From Nocardiopsis kunsanensis DSM 44524 (GTDB lineage Bacteria > Actinomycetota > Actinomycetes > Streptosporangiales > Streptosporangiaceae): a stretch of DNA of 64,000 nucleotides. The notes under the pieces are model-generated. The model worked only from the letters and a program-made list of their open reading frames with translations, was not told the DNA's origin and did not search any database. Shown piece after piece: positions 7,446-16,086 of the stretch. A program made the position numbers and the translations under genes. Every line of letters starts with the position of its first letter. Positions within the stretch are counted from its first letter, which is position 1. Where the stretch lies: the NCBI RefSeq assembly GCF_000340965.1, contig NZ_ANAY01000014.1, positions 1 to 64,000 on the forward strand, in the 5' to 3' direction.

Positions 7446-9832
7446 GAGTGGGCCTCCAATGCTTGCTGCACCTGCTCCGGGGTGATGGGTGTGGCGTCGA
7501 ACTCGACCCCGGTGTGGCGCAGGGCGTCGTTGACGGAGTTGACCACTGCCGCGGGGGCACCGATGGTGCCGCCCTCACCGCTGCCCTTCGCCCCGCTCTC
7601 GGTGAGCAGGGAGGGCGTCTCCAGGTGGCTGATCGCCACGTCGGGGATCTCGGCGGCGGTGGGCACCTTGTAGTCGATGAAGCTGGCCGCCGAGGGTTCG
7701 CCCTGGTCGTCGTAGGTGATGCGTTCGTACAGGGCCCCGGCGATGCCCTGGGCGATGCCTCCGCGGGCCTGTCCGTCGACCACCTGCGGGTTGATGGCCA
7801 CTCCGCAGTCCTCCACGCAGAGGTAGCGCAGGATCTCCACCTTCCCGGTGCCGGGGTGCAGTTCCGTGACCACGGCGTGGGTGGAGTTGGAGAAGGTCCC
7901 GTCACCCGGGGTGTCGAAGTCGCCGTTGCCGACGAGTCCGGGTTCGATCGCCTTCGGCAGCAGGTTGGGCCGCAGGTAGGCGATGTCGGCGATGTCCACG
8001 TAGCTGACCGCCCGGTCGGGGTCGTCGATCCGGCGGACCGTGTTGTCGTGGAGCTCGACGTTGTCGGGTGTGGTCTCCAGCATGTGGGAACCGATGTGCA
8101 TCAGCTTCTCGCCGAGCTTGTCGGCGGCCCGTGAGACGGCGCTTCCGCCGATGGTGATGGAGCGGCTCGCGAAGGTGCCCCACCCGTAGGCGATACGTTC
8201 GGTGTCGCCCTGCTGGATCTTGACCTGTGTGGGATCGAGGCCGAGCCGGTCGGCGGCGATCTGGGCCATGGTCGTCTCGTGGCTCTGGCCGTGGCTGAGC
8301 GTTCCGGTGCTCACCACCACCGTCCCGGAGGTGTCCATCCGTGCTTCGGCCAGGTCGTACCCGGGCACGACGCTCATCTTGCGCTTGGCGAAGGCGTCCG
8401 AGCCGTAGCCGCTGCGTTCGTTGAAGCAGCAGTAGCCGATGCCGATGGTGCGCCCCTGCGCGGCGGCCGACTCGCGCAGCTCGTACCAGCCCTCGTCCTG
8501 GACCAGCTGTTCGGCCAGGTTCAGCGCCTCCAGGTAGGAGCCCGGGTCATAGGTGACGGCGTTGACGCCGGTGTAGGGGAACTGGGTGATGACGTTGCGC
8601 CGGCGGATCTCCACCGGGTCCAGGTCCAGTTCCCGGGCCGCGCGTTCGAACAACCGCTCCATCGCCATCACGAACTGCGGCCGGCTGACCCCGCGGTAGG
8701 GGGCGGTGGGCGCCTTGTTCGTGGTGATGCCGCGGGCCCGCACCCGGTAGGCGGGCACCTTGTAGACGCCGGGCATCTCCGCGGAGGCCATCAGCGGCTC
8801 GATACCCGCGGTGAAGGGGTAGCAGGAGTAGGCCCCCATGTCGCAGACGATGTCGGCGTCCAGGGCCAGGATCCTGCCTTCGGAGTCGAACGCGGCCCGT
8901 GTGTCGTAGTGCTGTTCGCGGCCCAGGAACGAAGCGGTGAGCGCGTCCTTGCGGTCCTCGATCCACTTGACGGGCCGGCCCAGTCGCAGGGCGGCCGCGG
9001 CCGCGGCGATCTCCTCGCGCCCCACCACGCACTTGATTCCGAAACCGCCGCCCATGTCGCCGACGGCGACGCGGACCCGGTTCTCGGCCAGCCCCAGCGA
9101 GCGGGCCATGGCGGTGCGGACGGTGTGGGGCACCTGGGTGCAGGTCTGTACCAGCAGGTTCTCGTCGCGTGCGCTCCAGGAGGCCACGACGCCGCGTGTC
9201 TCCAGCGGCAGGGCGTTCTGCCGGCTGCTGCGCGTGTCGAGCCGCACCACGTAGTGGGCCGAGTCGAACACCTCGTCGATGCCCTCGGTGGCGAACATGG
9301 ACACGTCCAGCAGCGTGTTGTCCGGGGCCTGGTCGTGGACGGTGGGTGCGCCTTCGGACAGGGCGACCTCTTCGGAGGGGACCGCGTCGAGGACCTCGTA
9401 CTCCACCTGTGCGGCTTCGACCCCGTCCTCGGCCGCGTAGGCGTCCTCGGCGACGACGATGGCCACGGGCTCACCGGCGAACCGGACGCGGTCCCGGGCC
9501 AGGATGGGCATGTCGGTCGGCACGAACTCCTCGATGGGCCGGTCCAGGACCGCGGTGATGTCGTTCAGGTCCAGGTCGGCGGCGCTGTAGGCGGCGACCA
9601 CCCCGGGGACACGGCGCACCTCGGACAGGTCGACCGAGAGCAGCCGGCCCGAGGCGACCGTGGCGCGCACGAACTGGGCGTGCACCATGCGCGGCAGGCT
9701 GACGTCGTCGACGAAGGTCCCGGTGCCGCTGAGCAGGCGGGTGTCCTCCTTGCGGCGGACCGCGGTACCGGTCCAGGTCTCCTTCTGCTCCGGGACTTCG
9801 CCGGTCTGCGGGGCTGCGTGTGTGATGGTCAT
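7442..9832 (-). CDS. Nicotinate dehydrogenase, molybdopterin large subunit
   Basis: A 796-aa molybdenum-cofactor subunit of the xanthine dehydrogenase family. Visible motifs are GGGFGIK, LETRGVVA, APYRGVSRPQ and, near the C-terminus, GSGEGGTIGAP, which carries the catalytic Glu of the family. The ATG at 9832 overlaps the FAD subunit stop by 4 bp; the open frame extends further upstream but lacks a suitable start there. Substrate identity as nicotinate is inferred from the surrounding nicC, nicX, nicD, nicE and nicF genes. The layout (L, S, M subunits) differs from the two-subunit, cytochrome-linked NicAB of Pseudomonas putida. Confidence 0.87.
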   Translation of the reverse strand: MTITHAAPQTGEVPEQKETWTGTAVRRKEDTRLLSGTGTFVDDVSLPRMVHAQFVRATVASGRLLSVDLSEVRRVPGVVAAYSAADLDLNDITAVLDRPIEEFVPTDMPILARDRVRFAGEPVAIVVAEDAYAAEDGVEAAQVEYEVLDAVPSEEVALSEGAPTVHDQAPDNTLLDVSMFATEGIDEVFDSAHYVVRLDTRSSRQNALPLETRGVVASWSARDENLLVQTCTQVPHTVRTAMARSLGLAENRVRVAVGDMGGGFGIKCVVGREEIAAAAAALRLGRPVKWIEDRKDALTASFLGREQHYDTRAAFDSEGRILALDADIVCDMGAYSCYPFTAGIEPLMASAEMPGVYKVPAYRVRARGITTNKAPTAPYRGVSRPQFVMAMERLFERAARELDLDPVEIRRRNVITQFPYTGVNAVTYDPGSYLEALNLAEQLVQDEGWYELRESAAAQGRTIGIGYCCFNERSGYGSDAFAKRKMSVVPGYDLAEARMDTSGTVVVSTGTLSHGQSHETTMAQIAADRLGLDPTQVKIQQGDTERIAYGWGTFASRSITIGGSAVSRAADKLGEKLMHIGSHMLETTPDNVELHDNTVRRIDDPDRAVSYVDIADIAYLRPNLLPKAIEPGLVGNGDFDTPGDGTFSNSTHAVVTELHPGTGKVEILRYLCVEDCGVAINPQVVDGQARGGIAQGIAGALYERITYDDQGEPSAASFIDYKVPTAAEIPDVAISHLETPSLLTESGAKGSGEGGTIGAPAAVVNSVNDALRHTGVEFDATPITPEQVQQALEAHS

Positions 9833-10695
9833 CGGGCAGCGGCCTCCTCGCATGCACGAACGATGAGTGTCCGGGCCAGGACCCGGCGGTAGTCGGAGCT
9901 GCCGTCGGCGTCCGAGGGGGGATCGATCGCCGCTTCGGCCGCCTCGGCGCACGCGGCGAACAGCTCCGGGCCGGCCGGTCCGCCGTTCTGCAGTACCGCT
10001 TCGGCCTCGGGTACGCGTACCGGGGCCGGGGCCACCCCGCCCAGGGCCACCCGGCCGCCGCGGACGGTGCCGTCGGCGGCCAGGTCGAGGTCGACAGCGG
10101 CGGCCACGGCCGCGAAGTCCCCGGCGCGTTCGGCGAACTCGGTGAGCGCGCAGTGCGGCGCCGGTCTCGGGAAGACCACGTCCACGATGACCTCGTCGGG
10201 CGCCAGGGTCGTCATGTAGAAGCCGAGGAAGAGGTCGGCGGCCTCGATGGTGCGCTGGGCACCCCCGGGGCCACGGACCACCACCCGGGCGTCCAGCAGG
10301 ACCGCCAGCAGGCACCACTCGGCAGTCGCGTCCCCGTGGGCGAGACTGCCGCCCACCGTGCCCAGCGTGCGGATCGGCAGGTGCCCCACCCAGGCCATCG
10401 CCTCACGCAGGACCGCGTGGTCGGGGCCGAGGAGGGAGTCGGGCGCGGTCTCCACGGCCCGATGGGTGGTGAGGGGGCCGATGTGCAGCCCTTCCTCGTC
10501 TGTACTGATGCCGGAAAGGCCGGGAAGAGCCGTGACGTCGACCAGATGGGCGGGCCTGGCCAGCCTGAAGTTCATCATCGGGACCAGGCTCTGCCCTCCG
10601 GCGATGATCTTGGCGTCGTCGCCGAGTTCGCTGAGCAGGTCGACGGCCCCGTCGACGTCGCGGGCACGGTGGTAGGTGAATGCGGCGGGCTTCAT
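9829..10695 (-). CDS. Nicotinate dehydrogenase, FAD medium subunit
   Basis: A 288-aa FAD-binding subunit of the CO dehydrogenase/xanthine dehydrogenase type. AGGQSLVPMMNFRLARP and TLGTVGGSLAHGDATAEW are the two FAD-binding loops of the family. It passes electrons from the [2Fe-2S] subunit to the respiratory chain. The ATG at 10695 has GAGGAG upstream, and the gene begins only 8 bp after nicC ends, so one transcript is likely. Confidence 0.88.
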   Translation of the reverse strand: MKPAAFTYHRARDVDGAVDLLSELGDDAKIIAGGQSLVPMMNFRLARPAHLVDVTALPGLSGISTDEEGLHIGPLTTHRAVETAPDSLLGPDHAVLREAMAWVGHLPIRTLGTVGGSLAHGDATAEWCLLAVLLDARVVVRGPGGAQRTIEAADLFLGFYMTTLAPDEVIVDVVFPRPAPHCALTEFAERAGDFAAVAAAVDLDLAADGTVRGGRVALGGVAPAPVRVPEAEAVLQNGGPAGPELFAACAEAAEAAIDPPSDADGSSDYRRVLARTLIVRACEEAAAR

Positions 10696-10703
10696 GGGTC
10701 TCC

Positions 10704-11969
10704 TCAGCGGATGAACTGGTAGGAGAAGGATTCGGAGTCGGAATCGTCCAGCGGTGTCCCACGCCACAACAGTTCGTAGGAGATCGCCGATTCCCCGTGG
10801 AAGTCACGGAGCTTGCGGTCGCGTTCTTCCTGCTCCGGACCGTCGGGCAAGTGGTACAGCTCCTTGTTGGCCAGCGAGGCCTCCTGGACCATGGCGGCTC
10901 GCTGCGCCCGGCGGGAGACGTAGCGTGCCAGCGCCTCCGGTGCCTTGTCGACGGTAACGGTACCCAGTTCCTCGGCCAGGACCGCGGCGTCCTCCATCGC
11001 CTGCGAGGCGCCCTGGGCCTGGTACGGGAGCATCGCGTGGCACGCGTCCCCCAGCAGTGCGACCCTTCCGTCGACCCACCCCGGGTCGGGGCGGCGGTAG
11101 TGGAGCGGCCAGGCGCCGGTGCTCTCGGCCTTGGAGAGCATCGCGGTCACCCGGTCGTCCCAGCCGGGGAAGGCGTCGGCCAGTTCCTGGACGGAGGCCG
11201 GCACCGAGCTGTGCGAGGCGAGCTCGGGCGGGCACGGCACGATCGCCACCACGTTCAGGTACTCGCCGCCGTTGATCATGTAGTGCACCAGGTGGCGGTC
11301 GGGCCCGTACCAGATAGTGCTCTGGAACCGGTCGACCAGCCAGCGGGTGGCGGGGTCGGCGGCGATCTTGTCCCCGGGGATGAGGGCCCGGTAGGCCATC
11401 TCGCCGGAGAACCGGAGCGTGTCGGGGAAGCCGGCCGCGTCGCGGACGCGGGACTTCAGCCCGTCCGCGCCGACGAGCACGTCGGCGGCGTAGCGGCGGC
11501 CGTCCGCAGTGATCGCCACGGGGCGTTCGGGGTCGCTGTCGTCGACATCGGTGACCTGGCTGTTGATCTCCACCTGTACGGGGGGACCGGCGCCCTCCGG
11601 GTCGGTGCAGGCGTCCAGGATGACGCGGTGCAGGTCGGCCCGGTGGTAGTGCCAGTAGGGCGCGTTGAACTCGCGCTTGCACCGGTCGCCCAGCGGGGTC
11701 AGACCGATGACGCTTCCGTCCTTCCAGCGCCGCCGGACCTGGTCCTGCGGTTCGGTACGGATCTCTTCGAGCTTCTCGCGCAGGCCCAGGCGGACGAGGA
11801 TCCGGCTGGCGTTGGGCGCGGACTGGATTCCGGCGCCGACCTCGGCCAGCTCTGGGGCCTGTTCCAGGACGGTGACGTGCAGACCGCGTCGGCGCATGGC
11901 CAGGGCGGCCGTGAGGCCTCCGAGGCCGCCTCCGGCAACGGTCACTTCATAGGACTGACGGGACGGCAT
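10704..11969 (-). CDS. nicC: FAD-dependent 6-hydroxynicotinate 3-monooxygenase
   Basis: A 421-aa class A flavoprotein monooxygenase. The N-terminal dinucleotide fold is VAGGGLGGLTAALAMRRRG; the DG motif is VLVGADGLKSRVR, and GDACHAMLPYQAQGASQAME is the third FAD motif. NicC decarboxylates and hydroxylates 6-hydroxynicotinate to 2,5-dihydroxypyridine using NAD(P)H and O2. The next enzyme in the pathway, NicX, is at the head of the same operon. The ATG at 11969 has GGAGTAAGG just upstream. Salicylate 1-monooxygenase-like activity is the main alternative on sequence alone; the context makes NicC much more likely. Confidence 0.85.
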   Translation of the reverse strand: MPSRQSYEVTVAGGGLGGLTAALAMRRRGLHVTVLEQAPELAEVGAGIQSAPNASRILVRLGLREKLEEIRTEPQDQVRRRWKDGSVIGLTPLGDRCKREFNAPYWHYHRADLHRVILDACTDPEGAGPPVQVEINSQVTDVDDSDPERPVAITADGRRYAADVLVGADGLKSRVRDAAGFPDTLRFSGEMAYRALIPGDKIAADPATRWLVDRFQSTIWYGPDRHLVHYMINGGEYLNVVAIVPCPPELASHSSVPASVQELADAFPGWDDRVTAMLSKAESTGAWPLHYRRPDPGWVDGRVALLGDACHAMLPYQAQGASQAMEDAAVLAEELGTVTVDKAPEALARYVSRRAQRAAMVQEASLANKELYHLPDGPEQEERDRKLRDFHGESAISYELLWRGTPLDDSDSESFSYQFIR

Positions 11970-12030
11970 CCTTACTCCAACAGGGATGAGAGTGCGGTTG
12001 GCTACAGGGGGGCCGTGGGGCTGGTGGGCC

Positions 12031-13041
12031 CTAGTCCTGTCGGATCAGCTGTTCGCTGTCGGTGATCCAGGACATGCGGCGCATGGGCAGGTAGACCAGC
12101 CAGGCGACGAGCGCCGGGAGGACGAACTGGAAGGCCACGATGATCAGCAGCACCTCCACGCTGAAACCCATCGTCTCGACGGTCATGAGCGGGCCGACGA
12201 AACCGGAGGTGCCCATACCGGCACCCGCGGCGTTGCCTTCCATCGCAAACCCCACCGTCGCGATGGGGGCCAGTACGGCGCCCGCGACCGTCGGCGGGAC
12301 GAACAGGAGCGGGTTCCGCACGATGTTGGGCACTTGGAGCATCGAGGTTCCCAGTCCGAGCGAGACCACCCCGCCCCAACCGTTCTCCCGGAACCCGGTG
12401 ACCGCGAAGCCGATCATCTGCGCAGCGCAACCGATCGTGGCGGCCCCTGCGGCGAGTCCGCTCAGGTCCATCATGACCGCGATGGCCGCGCTGGAGATGG
12501 GCAGGGTCAGCGCGATCCCCATGAGGACGGCGACCAGGATGCTCATCAGCACCGGCTGCTGATCGGTGGCCCACATGATGATCTGGCCGAGGCCGCGCAT
12601 ACCGCTGTCGATGGCCGGTCCGGCCGCCCAGGACACCCCGAAACCGGCCAGTACGGTCACCGACGGGGTCAGCACGATGTCCAGGCGGGTGCGCTGGGAG
12701 ATCAGCTTTCCGACCTCGGTGGCCAGCACCGTGGCCAGGAAGGCCCCGGCCGGTCCGCCCAGTTCGGCGCCGAAGGCCCCGGTGGCCACCGCCGAGAACA
12801 GCACCAGCGACGGTGCTTTCAGGGAGTAGGCCACGGCCGCGCCGATGGCCGGGCCCATCATCGCCATCGTCATGGTCCCGGCCTCGTCCAACCAGCCGAT
12901 TCCGGCCTGCTCGCCGACCGTCTGCAGGATCAGACCGATGATCAGCGACGAGAACAGGCCCAGCGCCATGTAGGACAGCGCCGTGACGAAGTACGTGTGC
13001 AGTGAGGGGTGGACCCCACGGGAGGCGAGGAACTCTCTCAT
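12031..13041 (-). CDS. PTS IIC-like membrane permease, possible nicotinate transporter
   Basis: A 336-aa integral membrane protein with roughly nine hydrophobic segments (for example LGLFSSLIIGLILQTVG and MTMAMMGPAIGAAVAYSL), matching the PTS_EIIC_2/PfoR-like group (COG3641). It lacks EIIA or EIIB domains, and no PTS partner is nearby. The C-terminus is cytosolic and charged. It starts 1 bp after the nicE stop and so belongs to the nic operon. No MFS (NicT-like) or porin gene occurs in the cluster, so this is the only transport candidate, for nicotinate or a dicarboxylate. That role is inference. Confidence 0.72.
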   Translation of the reverse strand: MREFLASRGVHPSLHTYFVTALSYMALGLFSSLIIGLILQTVGEQAGIGWLDEAGTMTMAMMGPAIGAAVAYSLKAPSLVLFSAVATGAFGAELGGPAGAFLATVLATEVGKLISQRTRLDIVLTPSVTVLAGFGVSWAAGPAIDSGMRGLGQIIMWATDQQPVLMSILVAVLMGIALTLPISSAAIAVMMDLSGLAAGAATIGCAAQMIGFAVTGFRENGWGGVVSLGLGTSMLQVPNIVRNPLLFVPPTVAGAVLAPIATVGFAMEGNAAGAGMGTSGFVGPLMTVETMGFSVEVLLIIVAFQFVLPALVAWLVYLPMRRMSWITDSEQLIRQD

Positions 13042-13042
13042 G

Positions 13043-13804
13043 TCAGTTCCCGGGGTGGTTTCCGCTGAGCAGACTGCCGGCGTCGGGGACCTCGGTCCGC
13101 AGACCGAGCTCGCTGAGCAGCCGGTGGGTGGTCGCGGTCGCGGCCGAGAGCACGGGCAGTTCCACGCGCTTCTCCAGTGCGGGGATCGCCGGCAGGGACG
13201 GCATCTGCACACACGCCGAGGTCACCAGGGCGTCGGCGCGGCCGAGGTTCAGCCGCTGACTGTGCTCTTCCAGATCGGCCGGGTCGAGCCCAGCGACCGC
13301 GAGGTTGTCCGAGACCTCCAGGCTGACCGCGTCGACCACCTCGATCCCGCTGTCCTCGATGTAGTCGGCGACCATCTTGGTCAGCGGCTTCATGTAGGGC
13401 GTGATGATGGCGACGCGCTTGGCCCCCAGCGCCGAGATGCCCGACAGCAGGGCGCCGGCGCTGGACACGACCGGGGCCGAGGCGCCCTCGGCGTCGAGCA
13501 CACCGCTGATGGTGTCCTCGGCGGTGCAGTGGTAGCCGGGTCCCTGGGCCATGATGGCGACCAGGCACGCCGACGCCACGGCGTCCGGGCGTGCGTCCGC
13601 CAGCTCGGCGGCGGCGCGCTCGCTCTGCTGGTTCATCGCCCGCAGCTGCTCGGGCGTGACCTGCTGCATGCGGGCTCGTGCGCTGTGAAAGGTGAAGCGT
13701 TCCTCGGGCCGGTCCGCTTCCCGTGCGCGGAGCATGCGCGGAAGCTCGGTCTCCATGGTCAGGTTGGAGCTGGGAACGACCAGGCCGATCCGGTAGTCGG
13801 TCAC
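13043..13804 (-). CDS. nicE: Maleate cis-trans isomerase
   Basis: A 253-aa Asp/Glu racemase-superfamily protein. The two catalytic cysteines of maleate isomerase appear as ASACLVAIMAQG and VTSACVQMPSLPAI, and the N-terminal VVPSSNLTMETELPRM binds the substrate carboxylates. It isomerises maleate to fumarate, the last step before the TCA cycle. The start is a GTG at 13804 with GAGGAGGAA upstream. It sits second in the operon after nicX and abuts the permease gene. Confidence 0.87.
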   Translation of the reverse strand: MTDYRIGLVVPSSNLTMETELPRMLRAREADRPEERFTFHSARARMQQVTPEQLRAMNQQSERAAAELADARPDAVASACLVAIMAQGPGYHCTAEDTISGVLDAEGASAPVVSSAGALLSGISALGAKRVAIITPYMKPLTKMVADYIEDSGIEVVDAVSLEVSDNLAVAGLDPADLEEHSQRLNLGRADALVTSACVQMPSLPAIPALEKRVELPVLSAATATTHRLLSELGLRTEVPDAGSLLSGNHPGN

Positions 13805-13849
13805 CGGTTCCTCCTCGTTTGTGGTGTGCGCGGCGGTGCCGGCAGGGGG

Positions 13850-14881
13850 TCAGCGGCGTCCGGTCGGACGCATCTCGGGCACGGTGATGTCGCCGTCCAC
13901 CACGATCGGCTCGTCGTCCAGGTAGAGGCTGCAGTTGCGCATCGGGATGTCGAAGTGGCACGGGGTGTCGTTGGGCCCGCCCAGCTCGTTGTTGGGTCCG
14001 ATGGAGAACATGACGTTGCCGTAGAAGGAACGCAGCTCCATGCCCATGCCGCCGGGGAACTGCGTCAGGCCGTGCCAGTGGGCGCGCTCGTCCAGTCCCC
14101 AGCCCACGTGCGACATCCCGTAACCGCGCGGGTCGTCGAAGGAGGCGATGTAGGAGGACAGGAGCTCGGCGTCCAGGCCGCCGCTGATGTCGGTGATGAA
14201 ACCCTTCTCGATCTTCAGGGTCACCGGCGTCTGCACGTAGGTGTTGAACGGCAGCAGGACGTCGCCCGGGGAGAGCACGATGGTGCCGTCCACCCCGTCG
14301 TCGGCCCCGCCGGTGAAGACGAAGGCGGCCGGCCAGTGGTCCCAGCGGCCGGGGGTGTCGGTGTAGCCGTACTCGCTCATGGTCGGGTACACGCCGAGCT
14401 TGTAGGTCACGTCGGTGCCGGCGGGGCTGGTGATGCGCATGGTCTTGGCCTTGGACAGCAGCTCCGCGCCGTACTCGACCCGCTCGCGCAGCTCGCGGGT
14501 GGGCATCAGGCGGGACAGCAGCTCGGGCGGCTCGACCACGGTCAGGATGCGGGTGTCCGCGCCCTGGATCTCGAACTGCTCCTTGCTGAAGAGCAGGAAG
14601 GTCAGGTCGATGAGCATGTCGGACTGCTTGAGGGCGTCGACGGCGACCTGGTTGCCCGCCAGGCCGGACTGGCCGACGGCCCACGCGCCGCCGTCACCGC
14701 GTGCGCTGGGCAGGCGCATGTGGAAGGTGTTCGCACCGAGTTCCTGGGCTGCGAAGAGGAAGGCGTCGGCCAGGTCGCTGCGCTCCTCGCCCTGGGAGAG
14801 CACCGCCACGGTCTCGCCGTCGCGGACACCGCTGAGGGACAGCTGGCGCACGCACATGTCGTTGAGGTTGTTCTGGTCCAT
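13850..14881 (-). CDS. nicX: 2,5-dihydroxypyridine 5,6-dioxygenase
   Basis: A 343-aa iron-dependent ring-cleaving dioxygenase of the NicX/M29-like family, converting 2,5-dihydroxypyridine to N-formylmaleamate with O2. Expected Fe(II) ligands are visible: a His within YGMSHVGWGLDE and the His-x-Asp of TPCHFDIPMRNC. The start is the ATG at 14881, chosen over an in-frame GTG 60 bp upstream because GGAGGAG lies 5 bp before it. It is the first gene of the leftward nic operon, downstream of a shared divergent regulatory region. Confidence 0.88.
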   Translation of the reverse strand: MDQNNLNDMCVRQLSLSGVRDGETVAVLSQGEERSDLADAFLFAAQELGANTFHMRLPSARGDGGAWAVGQSGLAGNQVAVDALKQSDMLIDLTFLLFSKEQFEIQGADTRILTVVEPPELLSRLMPTRELRERVEYGAELLSKAKTMRITSPAGTDVTYKLGVYPTMSEYGYTDTPGRWDHWPAAFVFTGGADDGVDGTIVLSPGDVLLPFNTYVQTPVTLKIEKGFITDISGGLDAELLSSYIASFDDPRGYGMSHVGWGLDERAHWHGLTQFPGGMGMELRSFYGNVMFSIGPNNELGGPNDTPCHFDIPMRNCSLYLDDEPIVVDGDITVPEMRPTGRR

Positions 14882-14942
14882 GACTCCTCCAACCGCGGGT
14901 GGTTTCCGGTCGTGGCCACGGGGAGAGCCGTGGCCACCCACA

Positions 14943-14989
14943 GATCATCAGTACTCAAACAATCCGTATGCTGACTATCTACTGTGATC
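14943..14989. promoter_or_regulatory. Imperfect inverted repeat, candidate MarR operator
   Basis: GATCATCAGTA (14943-14953) pairs with TACTGTGATC (14980-14989) with one bulged base. The right arm lies in the putative spacer and touches the -10 of the nicX promoter. MarR-family repressors usually bind such dyads; ownership by the divergent regulator is inferred. Confidence 0.35.
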
Positions 14990-15002
14990 GGACACACGTC
15001 AA
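14974..15002 (-). promoter_or_regulatory. Candidate promoter of the nic operon
   Basis: On the minus strand, TTGACG (15002-14997) is followed after 17 bp by GATAGT (14979-14974), about 90 bp upstream of the nicX start. Spacing is ideal for a housekeeping sigma factor. Confidence 0.4.
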
Positions 15003-15181
15003 GTGGTTCTGTGTAAAGTTCGGTTCGCGTGATGTTTCCGTGGCGTTCGGTGAAGGCCGCGGATCGATCGTTGCTCCGCGCGGTATAGGGTCGCCCCCGG
15101 CTCGGCCGCGGAACACTGCGCCGTCCGGGCTGCCGGCCCGTCCAACCCGGCAGCAAGGCCGTACACCGAAGGAGACGAACA

Positions 15182-15706
15182 GTGGGAGACAGCGACCGGA
15201 CGGACCACGCACGCGGCCGTACGGACGGGCAGGACCAACCGCGGCAGGACATCCCCCCTGAGCTTCTCACCGCGCCCGGATACCTGGTACGGCGCCTCTT
15301 CCAGAGCTACACCGCACTGTGGGGAAGCGTCGTGGACTCCACACTCACCGGACCGCAGTTCGCCGTGATGCGCGCGATCCGGCGCACCCCCGGGGGCGAC
15401 CAGGGTTCACTGGCCTCCGCGGCAGCGCTCGACCGGTCCACCATGGCCGATGTCGCCCGCAGACTGGACCGCCGCCAGCTCATCGAGCGCCGCACCTGCA
15501 CCAGTGACACACGGCGCAAACTCCTCTACCTCACCCCCGAAGGGGAAAGGATCCTCGCCGAGACCGCAGCACACGCGGCCCACCTCGACGAACTGCTGCT
15601 GGCCGAGTTCTCCCCGGACGAGCGGACGCAGGTGGTGGAGGGCCTGCTCAGCCTCTCCGAGGCCTGGGAACGGCTGGTGGAGGAAGGCCCCTCCGAGAGC
15701 AGCTGA
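15182..15706 (+). CDS. nicR: MarR-family regulator of nicotinate catabolism
   Basis: A 174-aa MarR-type regulator. The core has ALWGSVVDSTLTGPQFAVMR, an HTH region GSLASAAALDRSTMADVARR, and the wing LIERRTCTSDTRRKLLYLT, where Asp-x-Arg is the MarR wing signature. The start is a GTG at 15182 with GGAG 7 bp upstream. It is divergent from the ten-gene nic operon across a 300-bp gap. In Pseudomonas putida a MarR repressor (NicR) controls the same steps and responds to 6-hydroxynicotinate and 2,5-dihydroxypyridine. The same role is likely here, but the ligand is inferred. Confidence 0.8.
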   Translation: MGDSDRTDHARGRTDGQDQPRQDIPPELLTAPGYLVRRLFQSYTALWGSVVDSTLTGPQFAVMRAIRRTPGGDQGSLASAAALDRSTMADVARRLDRRQLIERRTCTSDTRRKLLYLTPEGERILAETAAHAAHLDELLLAEFSPDERTQVVEGLLSLSEAWERLVEEGPSESS

Positions 15707-16086
15707 GAACTCCTCGACCCGCACTCTAAAAGGAGTGGCTCCCCGGCACAATGGCCCTGCATTCCGACAGCCGCCCCCGAGGAACACCTTCCTTCCCTCG
15801 AATTCATACAGCCCGTGGCAAGACACCGTCGCCCGAATGGGCAAGGAAGTTCGACTCCCGCACCACCCGCTGCCTGCGGTTACCGACCCGAGGCCGCCCA
15901 CAGCACAACAAAAGGTACCGGATACATTTCGGCCCGAGGTGACAAAAACAACGGGATCCCCCTTTGCATACGCACAGTAAATGCAACGGATCCACTCGAT
16001 CGATATCTCGCGGTTACAGACAAGAACGTCGACGCCCTGTTACATTTCTTGCGCTCGGAATTCCCCCGTGTCCATTGGACGGAAAA
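15707..16086. other. Intergenic region, no gene recognised
   Basis: About 380 bp, less GC-rich in its second half, between the MarR gene and the amidase gene. I see no conserved coding frame and no riboswitch I can name. It presumably contains the amidase promoter. Confidence 0.5.

Noticed and set aside
8279-9892. Long plus-strand frame opposite the molybdenum subunit gene
   Set aside because: His/Gly/Val-rich antisense frame without domains; the minus-strand frame is clearly the enzyme.
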